Assembly (NCBI GenBank): GCA_964619265.1
Contig: CAZUCE010000011.1
Span: 1 to 64,000 of the forward strand
Source: CAZUCE01 sp964619265
GTDB taxonomy: Bacteria; Planctomycetota; UBA1135; GCA-002686595
DNA length: 64,000 nucleotides
Direction of reading: 5' to 3'
The stretch's first letter is position 1. The number at the start of each line of letters is the position of its first letter. Positions 53,167 through 60,620 of this stretch are shown here, piece by piece. A program made the translations under genes and the position numbers. The notes under the pieces are model-generated. The model saw nothing but the letters and a program-made list of their open reading frames with translations, was not told the origin of the DNA and did not search any database.

Positions 53167-53465
53167 AGGGAGAGGTCCGGCGGTACCGGGCCCTTCGAGG
53201 ATACTCGAAGGGCCCGGCTGACCCTTGCGGGACTAGCCACGCTTGCCCCTCCGGCGCCGGGAAGCACCTCAGCGGGACGAGTGGGACACGGAGTAGTCAT
53301 CGGAAGCACCACCTCAGGGGGCAGGTGAAGGGGGCGGAACGCCGTCGCCGGCCGCCCGAATCCGCTCGTGGAAGATCGGCCAGGGCGGCCCGGAGAACAG
53401 ACCCGGCGATGGGGCGGGTCAAGGCGCTGGTCAAGCGGAGCGGCATCGGCCATGCTGAACCTCGC
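53150..53465. other. divergent region between rpoN and a membrane-protein gene
   Basis: Holds the rpoN leader with a six-codon upstream frame and a perfect 14-bp palindrome (both listed). On the plus side I see no clear promoter; in-frame starts at 53325 and 53409 could extend the next gene but are Arg-rich and less likely. No RNA gene seen. Confidence 0.55.
53186..53217. promoter_or_regulatory. perfect 14-bp inverted repeat with GATA loop upstream of rpoN
   Basis: CCGGGCCCTTCGAG (53186-53199) and CTCGAAGGGCCCGG (53204-53217) are exactly complementary around a 4-base loop. On the rpoN strand the centre reads TATCCT (53203-53198), which fits a TANNNT -10 box, so the palindrome may be an operator over the promoter. 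No T run follows on either strand, so it is not a standard terminator. A folded RNA leader is the alternative. Confidence 0.6.
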
Positions 53466-54044
53466 ATGACCGAGAACAGCCACAACGAATCCAGTAGCGG
53501 AGACTCCGGGGAACACCGAACGCCGGGCCAAGAGCCCTCCGGGCCGGGAGCGCTGCTCGGCCGTGCGGGCGATCCGCTGGAGAAGGCGGCCAGGCGCCTG
53601 GTGGCCGGGGTCCTTGCCGAGGGTGGGAAATCCGACCGCGCCGCAGCCAAGGCCATCCAAGGGCAAATCCAAAGCGGCGGTTTCTCAGCGGACGAAGCCG
53701 CGGATCGACTGCTGCCCGGCGACCTGGATCCCCGCCAAGCAGAGTGGCTAGAAACCCGCTCCAAGAGCCTGATGCGGGATCTGGTCATGGCTCCCAAACT
53801 GCGCGGGGTGTCTGGCGCGGGGCGCTCGGTGCGCAAGGCTGGACGCAATCTGTTTGCCTACGTGCTCACGCAGCTTTTTGTCCTGCTGCTGTTTGCCCTG
53901 TTGTTTGCGGCTGTGTTCGGGGTCCTGCGCTATGAGGGCATCGACGTTCAGGCCTATGTCGATCGCGGAATCGGAGCGATCGGTCTGGAAGCGGGAGCTG
54001 GCGCAGACTCGGAAGACAAGCTCGGAACGCCCTCAAGGGACTAG
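53466..54044 (+). CDS. small single-pass membrane protein, function unknown
   Basis: Not recognised. 192 residues from ATG 53466. Seen: a hydrophilic N-terminal part rich in Ser/Gly/Glu, an Ala-rich helical middle (EKAARRLVAGVLAEGGKSDRAA in pieces, then a segment ending WLETRSKSLMRDLV), one strong membrane helix near 140-165 (LTQLFVLLLFALLFAAVFGVL), and a short tail. Upstream in-frame starts would add an Arg-rich segment. The gene is divergent from rpoN and followed after 78 bases by a degenerate GGDEF gene and an NtrC-type regulator, so a link to sigma-54 signalling is possible but unproven. Confidence 0.7.
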   Translation: MTENSHNESSSGDSGEHRTPGQEPSGPGALLGRAGDPLEKAARRLVAGVLAEGGKSDRAAAKAIQGQIQSGGFSADEAADRLLPGDLDPRQAEWLETRSKSLMRDLVMAPKLRGVSGAGRSVRKAGRNLFAYVLTQLFVLLLFALLFAAVFGVLRYEGIDVQAYVDRGIGAIGLEAGAGADSEDKLGTPSRD

Positions 54045-54122
54045 CCCGGGTCGCTGGCGGTTGATTCCTGCGCCCACCCCGATTGGAATGCGCCTCCGGG
54101 CACGCCTCGTCCGGCCTCTCCT

Positions 54123-54770
54123 ATGACTTCCTCGGATCCCGATCTCCCGTCCAACCAACCGCTCGACCGCGGAGGGGAGCCCCCCAGCACGCGATCCGGA
54201 GATAGCGGAGTCGACCCGGCCGCCGGGCGCGGGAGCGCGGCCCCTCGGGCTTCCATGTTTTCGCTGGCGCAAATCCGCCACTTGATGCGAGTCGAGTTTT
54301 CTCGAGCGGAACGCTACGGCTACGAGTTGTCCGTACTGGCCATCGGCGTGGACGATCGCGCAGAAATACGCCGGCGAGGCGGCGACGACCTCGCTGCGGA
54401 GGCGATCGATACCACGGTCGAAATTCTGCTCGCCGCCACCCGGACCTGCGATCACCTGGGGCGCCTGGTAGACGACCGGTTCTTGGCGGTACTCCCGCAC
54501 ACAGGAGCCGAGGGCGCTCGCATTCTCGCCGAACGCTGGCGCCAGGAAGCCGCTCGCAAGCCCCTGGGGGGCGGTGTGGATCGGCTCGGCATCAGCATCG
54601 GAGTTGCGGTCCTCCGGCCGGGGAATGCTCTGTTCTTCGATTTGCTGGTTGAGGAAGCCGTCGAAGCCCTCAATCGAGCTCAGGCAAACGGGGGCGGCCG
54701 GATTTTCGTGCACGGCGAAGGCGGGCCCTCCGGAACCGGCTCAACGAAAAACAGCGGAGGCTCAAGGTGA
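54123..54770 (+). CDS. degenerate GGDEF-domain protein
   Basis: 215 residues, cytoplasmic. Seen: a disordered Pro/Ser/Gly/Asp-rich N terminus (1-43), then a domain whose order of motifs follows GGDEF cyclases: SRAERYGYELSVLAIGVDD, RRGGDDLAAEAI, LGRLVDDRFLAVLPHTGAEGARILAE in pieces, DRLGISIGVAVLRPG and AVEALNRAQANGGGRIFV. At the active-site position it has LVDDRF (residues 115-120) instead of (R)GGDEF, so diguanylate cyclase activity is unlikely; it might bind nucleotide or act as a partner. The stop overlaps the GTG start of the NtrC-type regulator, indicating translational coupling. Confidence 0.82.
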   Translation: MTSSDPDLPSNQPLDRGGEPPSTRSGDSGVDPAAGRGSAAPRASMFSLAQIRHLMRVEFSRAERYGYELSVLAIGVDDRAEIRRRGGDDLAAEAIDTTVEILLAATRTCDHLGRLVDDRFLAVLPHTGAEGARILAERWRQEAARKPLGGGVDRLGISIGVAVLRPGNALFFDLLVEEAVEALNRAQANGGGRIFVHGEGGPSGTGSTKNSGGSR

Positions 54771-56161
54771 CTCGCATTCTGCTGGCCGAAGATGAATCCA
54801 GTATCGCCCTAACACTCGGCGATGCGCTTCGGGATGCAGGGCACGAAGTCGAGCTTGCCGAAGATACGCAGACTGCCCTAAACGCCTTGGCGAGCGACAC
54901 ACCGCCGGATTTGGTTCTCACCGATGTTCGTATGCCGGGCGAGGGCGGACTCGCCGTCCTCGACCGCAGCGTCGAGCTGGATCCGGACCGCCCGGTTCTG
55001 ATGATGACCGGCTTTGCCAGTGTGGATCACGCCGTCGACGCGATGGGCCGTGGTGCCGCTTGGTATGTCTCCAAGCCGTTCGACGACACGGCCGTCGTCG
55101 CGCTGGTTGAACGGTTTCTTCGAGGATCGAAGGCTCTGCGCGAAAATGCGCAGCTGCGCGCTCGCCTCGATCAATACACGGATGTCGATGGCTTGGTGGG
55201 GCGGTCCGCTCCGATGCAAGCGGTCCTCGAGCGCCTCAAACAGGTCGCCCCTTCGGATGCCACGGTGTTGATCGAGGGCGAGAGCGGGACAGGCAAAGAA
55301 CGCGTGGCCCTGGCGCTGCACGCGCTCAGCCCCCGGCGGGATGGGCCCTTTGTAGCCATTTCCTGCGCAGCGCTCCCTGAAAGCCTGCTCGAAGCAGAGC
55401 TGTTCGGGCACGAAAAAGGCGCGTTTACCGACGCTCACAAGGAAAAGCGCGGCCGGTTCGAAATGGCCGACGGAGGGACGCTGTTCCTCGACGACATCGA
55501 CGACATGCCGCGCTCGGTGCAGGTCAAGCTCCTGCGAGTCCTGCAGGAGCGGAGCTTTGAACGGGTTGGCGGCGAGAAAACCAGGAAGGTCGACATTCGC
55601 GTCGTCTCGGCCACCAAGGTGGGGCTCCGTGAAGAGGTCCGCGAAGGGCGTTTTCGCGAAGACCTTTTCTATCGCATCCAAGTGGTGCCGATCGTCCTGC
55701 CGCCCCTGCGCGATCGGGATGGCGATGTTGCACTGATCGCGGAAGCTCTGATCCATCGACACTTCGTTCCGATCGACAAAGAGGCTCCGGTTCCGACCAT
55801 CGGGGCGTCTACCTTGCGCGCCATGGATCGCTACCCATGGCCGGGGAACGTGCGCGAGCTGGAAAATGCTATCCAACGCGCCCTCGCGCTCCGGGGGCAA
55901 GCCACCCAGCTGGACCGAGAGCACCTGCTGCCCATCGACCCGCGCTGGCGCGGCGCGACCGAGGTCTCGGACGACGTTCGACCCCTCAAGGAAGTTTTGC
56001 GCGATGCGGAGGCCGAGCACATTCGCCGGGCCCTGACCCAATGCGGCGGGCACCGCTCCAAAACCGCCGATTTGCTAGGGATCTCGCGCAAGGTCCTGTG
56101 GGAGAAGCTCAAAGAATACGGTGAGGAGGCGGGGGCTGAGGATGAGGGCGAATCAGCCTGA
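54767..56161 (+). CDS. NtrC-family sigma-54-dependent response regulator
   Basis: 464 residues. Seen: a complete receiver domain (1-120) with AEDE, phosphoacceptor Asp53 (LVLTDVRMP), MMTG and YVSKPF, a sigma-54 AAA+ domain (about 140-375) with GESGTGKERVA, the loop motif GAFTDA at 218-223, GGTLFLDDID, FREDLFYRIQVV and WPGNVRELENAIQRA, and a Fis-like helix-turn-helix (ALTQCGGHRSKTADLLGISRKVLW in pieces). The loop has Asp222 where the consensus GAFTGA has Gly. No histidine kinase gene is adjacent; the partner overlapping upstream is the degenerate GGDEF protein. GTG start at 54767 gives a normal receiver N terminus. Confidence 0.94.
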   Translation: MTRILLAEDESSIALTLGDALRDAGHEVELAEDTQTALNALASDTPPDLVLTDVRMPGEGGLAVLDRSVELDPDRPVLMMTGFASVDHAVDAMGRGAAWYVSKPFDDTAVVALVERFLRGSKALRENAQLRARLDQYTDVDGLVGRSAPMQAVLERLKQVAPSDATVLIEGESGTGKERVALALHALSPRRDGPFVAISCAALPESLLEAELFGHEKGAFTDAHKEKRGRFEMADGGTLFLDDIDDMPRSVQVKLLRVLQERSFERVGGEKTRKVDIRVVSATKVGLREEVREGRFREDLFYRIQVVPIVLPPLRDRDGDVALIAEALIHRHFVPIDKEAPVPTIGASTLRAMDRYPWPGNVRELENAIQRALALRGQATQLDREHLLPIDPRWRGATEVSDDVRPLKEVLRDAEAEHIRRALTQCGGHRSKTADLLGISRKVLWEKLKEYGEEAGAEDEGESA

Positions 56162-57761
56162 ACACCGGTCTGTGGCCGATCGGGTGAGCCCCGGCCACCC
56201 CGCCTGGTACGCGGTGGTGCGGGCGGCCGCTCGAGATCGGCCTTGGATCCAGCTCCCCGAGGGCTCGCTGATCGTGGGGGACCTGCATCTCGACGTGGAA
56301 CAGCCCAGTCAGCTCGACCGGTTCGAGCAATTTCTCAAGAGCCTTCAGAGTTGTCCCCATGTGTTGATCCTGGGCGACCTGTTTGAGTTCTGGTTTGGCG
56401 ATCGGCAGATCGCGACGCCGGGCGGCAGGCGGGCGGTCCGCGCCCTTGAAAATCTGGCCAGATCCGGGTGCCAGGTGGATGTGGTGCCGGGCAACCGGGA
56501 TTTCCTCCTGGGGCCTGGCTTCGAACGGGCCAGCGGAGTCCGGGTTCGGCCCCATGGGGTCTTGGCCGAGCTGAACGAGGGTTCGACCGCCCTCTTCATC
56601 CACGGAGATGAGCTGTGCACCTTGGACGTGGCCTACCAGCGGCTGCGCAGGATGCTTCGCTCAGCTCCGGTCCGAATGGCTTCCAAAGTTGTTCCCGGAG
56701 CCCTAGCGGGACGGCTGGCCCGCCGCCTGCGACGGGCCAGCCGAGAGGCCCTTTCCACCAAGCCAGGCGCGGCGACCGAATTGCAAACGCAAGCTGCTGC
56801 CTACCTGGCCGAGGCGCTGGACGCCCGTGCGATCGTCTGCGGTCACGCTCACCGGTTCCGGGACGAGCCCTTGGAAGCTCCAGGGATCCCGAGCCGGCGC
56901 TGGCTCGTGGTGGACGACCTGGGACGGGGTCCTGGAGTGCACCCGGTCCGAGACGCTCTGCGAGTCGTCCAGGGGGAACTGGCACCGGGAAACAGCGGCT
57001 ACCCGACCGCGAACGCTCCCGAAGGTTTCTCCGCTGCTCCCCGCGACCTATCCTCGTCCGCTGCCATGGCCGAGAAAACGCCTTTGATCATCGCTATTGA
57101 CGGACCGGCAGGCGCCGGCAAGAGCACGGTGGCGCGCCGCGTCGCCGGGGAATTGCGTCTACCGTTCCTCGATACCGGCGCGATGTACCGCGCCGTGACC
57201 TGGCAGTGCCTCGAGCGCGGCATCGATCTGGCGGATGGTGAAGCCTGCGGCCGGGTGGCCGATGAAATCCAGCTCGACTTCGACGCCGCGGGGCGCGTGT
57301 GGGTCGACGGTCGAGCGGGCGAACCCGAGATTCGCAGTCGCGCGGTCGAATCCGAGGTCTCGCGGGTTGCGGCCCATGGCCAGGTCCGCAAGTTCGTGGT
57401 CGAACAACAGCAGCGCATCGGTGAGACGGGGATCGGGCTCGTGGCCGAGGGGCGCGACACAACGACCGTGGTGTTTCCAAACGCCACCTTCAAGTTCTTC
57501 CTGTGGGCGAGCCCCGAAGCCCGGGCCTTGCGGCGCGCGATGCAAATCGGCGAGAGCGAAGCCGCGGGCAAGGTTCTCGCGGACATCCTGGCTCGAGATG
57601 CGTTCGACACCGGGCGCGAAATCGCACCGCTGCGCGAGGCGCCAGACGCCATCCGAATCGATGCGGACCACATGGCGGCGGATCAAGTGGCCCGGGCCAT
57701 CCTGGACCACGTTCGCGACCGGATCGACCCGGCGGATGAGTCCCCCAGCGAAGCCTCTTGA
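56142..57761 (+). CDS. fusion of LpxH-type UDP-2,3-diacylglucosamine hydrolase and cytidylate kinase
   Basis: One open frame of 539 residues joins two enzymes. Residues about 40-255 are LpxH-like: LIVGDLHLDVEQP, LILGDLFEFWFGD, VPGNRDFLLGPGF, IHGDELCTLDVAYQ and CGHAHR, the metallophosphoesterase metal ligands of lipid A synthesis. From residue 309 (ATG 57066) the sequence is cytidylate kinase: IAIDGPAGAGKSTVARR, FLDTGAMYRAVT, VAEGRDTTTVVFPNA and ARDAFDTGREIAPL. The linker of about 50 residues has no stop. Either the cell makes one bifunctional protein, or Cmk also starts at 57066, which has a C/T-rich leader like other starts here. ATG 56142 overlaps the regulator gene by 20 bases; plsC overlaps the end. 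Confidence 0.88.
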   Translation: MRANQPEHRSVADRVSPGHPAWYAVVRAAARDRPWIQLPEGSLIVGDLHLDVEQPSQLDRFEQFLKSLQSCPHVLILGDLFEFWFGDRQIATPGGRRAVRALENLARSGCQVDVVPGNRDFLLGPGFERASGVRVRPHGVLAELNEGSTALFIHGDELCTLDVAYQRLRRMLRSAPVRMASKVVPGALAGRLARRLRRASREALSTKPGAATELQTQAAAYLAEALDARAIVCGHAHRFRDEPLEAPGIPSRRWLVVDDLGRGPGVHPVRDALRVVQGELAPGNSGYPTANAPEGFSAAPRDLSSSAAMAEKTPLIIAIDGPAGAGKSTVARRVAGELRLPFLDTGAMYRAVTWQCLERGIDLADGEACGRVADEIQLDFDAAGRVWVDGRAGEPEIRSRAVESEVSRVAAHGQVRKFVVEQQQRIGETGIGLVAEGRDTTTVVFPNATFKFFLWASPEARALRRAMQIGESEAAGKVLADILARDAFDTGREIAPLREAPDAIRIDADHMAADQVARAILDHVRDRIDPADESPSEAS

Positions 57762-58396
57762 AGCTCTCCAGCCTGTCCTACGGACTCCTGTATGCAACCG
57801 TCTGGACCGGTATGCGGCTGCTGTTCCGCCGGCGAGTCCACGGACTGGAGAACGTCCCGCACGATGGCGCGGCCCTGCTGATTGGAAACCACCGCTCGTA
57901 CCTGGACATCCCCTTGGTCGGAACGGGCGTGCGGCGGCCGGTGCACTTCGTGGCACGAGCTTCGCTGAACTCGAGCCGCGGTCTTGCCATGCTGATTCGC
58001 ATCACCCGTTCGATTCCTATCGAGCCTCGCGCACCCGACCGTGCTGCCCTGGGAACCATCGTGAAGGAATTGAAGGCTGGCGAATTGGTCGCCATGTTCC
58101 CCGAGGGCACGCGCGCGGTGGAGGATGAGATCCTCCCCTTCCGGGGCGGTGCGCTACTCGCAGCCCGCCGGGCGGGGGTCCCGCTGATCCCGATGGGGCT
58201 GCGGGGAACCGGACAAGCCCTGCCCCGGGGTGCAACCTGGCCACGGTTGCGCCGGCTCGAAGTCCATTTCGGGGAGCCGATCGACCCCCGCAGCCCTGAG
58301 GCCTTCGAACGGGCACGCCGGCAGGTCGCCCAGCTCAGCGGATCGTCCCTGGCGGCGCTCCCGGAAGCCTCGGCCAAGATCGGCAGCGGCGCCTGA
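57758..58396 (+). CDS. plsC: 1-acyl-sn-glycerol-3-phosphate acyltransferase family protein
   Basis: Membrane-associated acyltransferase that acylates lysophosphatidic acid to phosphatidic acid in phospholipid synthesis. 212 residues. Seen: an N-terminal hydrophobic segment, the catalytic H-x4-D motif GNHRSYLDIPL, ARASLNSSRG, the glycerophosphate-binding FPEGTRAVEDEI and VPLIPMGLRGTGQALP. TTG start at 57758 overlaps the stop of the upstream fusion gene (TTGA). The order cmk-plsC-rpsA is a recurring bacterial arrangement, which supports the call. Confidence 0.93.
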   Translation: MKLSSLSYGLLYATVWTGMRLLFRRRVHGLENVPHDGAALLIGNHRSYLDIPLVGTGVRRPVHFVARASLNSSRGLAMLIRITRSIPIEPRAPDRAALGTIVKELKAGELVAMFPEGTRAVEDEILPFRGGALLAARRAGVPLIPMGLRGTGQALPRGATWPRLRRLEVHFGEPIDPRSPEAFERARRQVAQLSGSSLAALPEASAKIGSGA

Positions 58397-58700
58397 AGCC
58401 CCACGGGCCGAGGCCCCCAGAGCCATCGGCCGACCGTCAGCGGGAGAGTCGAGGGACCGCCGAGCGCTTGGGGCTCGCCACAGCGGCTCAAATTCGCCAA
58501 ACTGCCTGGCTCGGCCAGGCCTTCCAAAGCCCGGTGGGATCCAATCGGATTCTCCGCCCTCCAGGACGCCGGCCCGTGGACGCAGGCGCCGTGCCCGCGA
58601 CCCAAACCCCACCTCGACCCCTAGCCCGGACCGCAGACACCGACCCGCTCGGTGGCTTGTGCTCCGCCGCGTCCCTTCATGGGGGCGCGTACACCTTTCT
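58397..58700. other. intergenic spacer and leader upstream of rpsA
   Basis: Contains a perfect hairpin GCCTGGC-TCG-GCCAGGC (58504-58520) and a weaker CGAGC/GCTCG pair (58461-58465 with 58473-58477). Neither has a T run. The hairpins could shape the rpsA leader, since S1 often controls its own synthesis, but that is inference. No coding sequence seen. Confidence 0.5.
58504..58520. promoter_or_regulatory. 7-bp hairpin in the plsC-rpsA spacer
   Basis: GCCTGGC (58504-58510) and GCCAGGC (58514-58520) pair perfectly over a TCG loop. It lies 107 bases after plsC and 180 bases before rpsA. It may be a factor-dependent terminator, an mRNA stabiliser or part of a regulatory leader. Confidence 0.35.
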
Positions 58701-60620
58701 ATGTCCCTCGCATCCCGCCGAATCAAGCAATTCGAACTCGCCCCCGAAGATCTAGAGGCCCAAATGGCCAAGATCGTCGGTGGAATCGACAACGAAGACG
58801 AGTACACCGCGGCGCTCTCGGTCGCCATCCGCAGCCTCGAGCCGGACACGATTGTCCAAGCACGCGTCGACTCGGTCGACAAGCACACCGGCCAGGTCGT
58901 CCTGGATATCGGCGGCAAGGCGGAGGGCAACATCGCGCTCTCCGAGTTCGGCGAAACGATGCCGCAGACCGGTGAGGTCTTCGACGTCTACTACGGCGGG
59001 CTCAACGACGACGACACCGCGAACCTCTCCAAGCGCCGCGCCGACCGTCAAAAGGCCTGGGAGCAGCTCTACGAGACGCACGCCGAAGGGGACGAAGTCC
59101 ACGGCGTCATTCAGCGCAAGATCAAAGGCGGCCTGTTGGTCGATGTGGAAGGCGTACCCGTTTTCCTGCCGGCCAGTCAGGTCAACCTGCGCCGCACACA
59201 CGACATCACCGAATTCATCGGCGAGCCGATTCGCGCCCGGATCATCAAGATCGACCCGGAGCGCATGAATGTCGTCATCTCCCGCCGCAAGCTGCTCGAA
59301 GAAGAGCGTCAGAAGCAGAAGGAGCACCTCCTCAAGGACATCGAGGAGAACCAAATCCGCACGGGTGTCGTGAAGAACATCGCCGACTTTGGTGTGTTCG
59401 TGGACCTTGGGGGCATCGATGGCCTGCTGCACATCACCGACATGTCCTGGGGCCGGATCAACCACCCCTCGCAAATGGTCACCATCGGGCAAGAGCTCGA
59501 GGTCAAGGTTCTGCGCGTCGACTTCGAGCGCGAGCGCATTGCGCTCGGCCTGAAGCAAAAGGTCGCTTCGCCGTGGGACGGCATCGACTCGCGCTACCCC
59601 GAGAACTCGAAGCACGTTGGCGAAGTCGTCAATTTGATGACCTACGGCGCCTTCGTGAAGCTCGAAGACGGCGTGGAAGGCCTGGTGCACATCTCCGAGA
59701 TGTCCTGGACCCGTCGCGTCAACCACCCCTCCGAGCTGGTCAACTCCGGCGACAAGGTCGAAGTGGTCGTGCTCGAGATCGACAAGGAGAAGCAGGAGAT
59801 CTCGCTCGGCATGAAGCAGGCCGAAGCGAACCCCTGGGACCTCGCGACCGAGAAGTACCCCCCGGGAACGATCATCGAAGGCACGGTCCGCAACCTCACC
59901 TCCTACGGCGCGTTCGTGGAGATCGAAGAAGGCATCGACGGCCTTCTGCACGTCTCCGACATGAGCTGGACCAAGAAGGTCTCGCACCCCTCCGAGGTCG
60001 TCCGCAAGGGCGACAAGATGCGCTGCGTCGTCCTGTCGGTCGACTCCCAGAAAAAGCGCATCGCCCTCGGCCTCAAGCAACTCAGCCAAGACCCCTGGCT
60101 GGCCGACATCCCGAACAACTACCACGTCGGGGACCTGCTCTCGGGCTACGTCACGAAGATCACCAACTTCGGTGTGTTCGTGAAGCTCGAAGAAGAACTC
60201 GAAGGCTTGCTCCACATCTCCGAACTGTCCGACACCAAGATCGGCAGCCCCGAAGATGTGGTGCGCCCGGGCATGAAGATCGAAGTACGCGTCATTCGAG
60301 TCGACACCGAAGAGCGCAAGATCGGCCTCTCCTTCGTCCACGCGGACTTTGAGGAGAACAAGCACCTGCCCGAGCCCACGCCCGAAGAGTTGGGGCAGAT
60401 GGGAGGTGGTGATCCCGCCGAAGGCGGTGAAGCTCCGCCGGCTGCCGCCGAGGCGCCCGCTGAAGGCGCAGGAGAAGCCAAGGCCGAACCTGCCCCGGAG
60501 GCGAGCGCAGCCCCCGAGGCGGAGCCGCCGGCTGCTGAGTCGACCCCTGAGCCGACTCCTGAGCCTGAAACGCCTGAGCCTGAAACGCCTGAGCCGGAAG
60601 CCCCCACCACGGAAGGCTGA
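58701..60620 (+). CDS. rpsA: 30S ribosomal protein S1
   Basis: Ribosome-associated RNA-binding protein that helps load mRNA, of particular interest where Shine-Dalgarno motifs are scarce. 639 residues from ATG 58701. Seen: six S1 (OB-fold) domains between about residues 50 and 550; the last four carry the classic pattern (GVVKNIADFGVFVDLGGIDG, GEVVNLMTYGAFVKLEDGVEG, GTVRNLTSYGAFVEIEEGIDG, GYVTKITNFGVFVKLEEELEG), each cut here to 20 or so residues. A C-terminal tail of about 80 residues is almost only Pro, Glu, Ala and Gly with ETPEP repeats. The frame upstream of 58701 lacks homology. A lipoprotein gene overlaps the stop (TGATG). Confidence 0.96.
   Translation: MSLASRRIKQFELAPEDLEAQMAKIVGGIDNEDEYTAALSVAIRSLEPDTIVQARVDSVDKHTGQVVLDIGGKAEGNIALSEFGETMPQTGEVFDVYYGGLNDDDTANLSKRRADRQKAWEQLYETHAEGDEVHGVIQRKIKGGLLVDVEGVPVFLPASQVNLRRTHDITEFIGEPIRARIIKIDPERMNVVISRRKLLEEERQKQKEHLLKDIEENQIRTGVVKNIADFGVFVDLGGIDGLLHITDMSWGRINHPSQMVTIGQELEVKVLRVDFERERIALGLKQKVASPWDGIDSRYPENSKHVGEVVNLMTYGAFVKLEDGVEGLVHISEMSWTRRVNHPSELVNSGDKVEVVVLEIDKEKQEISLGMKQAEANPWDLATEKYPPGTIIEGTVRNLTSYGAFVEIEEGIDGLLHVSDMSWTKKVSHPSEVVRKGDKMRCVVLSVDSQKKRIALGLKQLSQDPWLADIPNNYHVGDLLSGYVTKITNFGVFVKLEEELEGLLHISELSDTKIGSPEDVVRPGMKIEVRVIRVDTEERKIGLSFVHADFEENKHLPEPTPEELGQMGGGDPAEGGEAPPAAAEAPAEGAGEAKAEPAPEASAAPEAEPPAAESTPEPTPEPETPEPETPEPEAPTTEG
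60543..60602. repeat. 15-bp tandem repeat at the 3' end of rpsA
   Basis: CCTGAGCCTGAAACG occurs at 60558-60572 and 60573-60587, flanked by partial copies on both sides. It encodes PEPET-type pentapeptides in the acidic tail of S1. In-frame expansion or contraction between strains would be expected. Confidence 0.85.

Noticed and set aside
58752..60365. 537-codon open frame antisense to rpsA
   Set aside because: Asp/Val/Leu-rich mirror of a strongly codon-biased ribosomal protein gene with repeated domains; no independent evidence.
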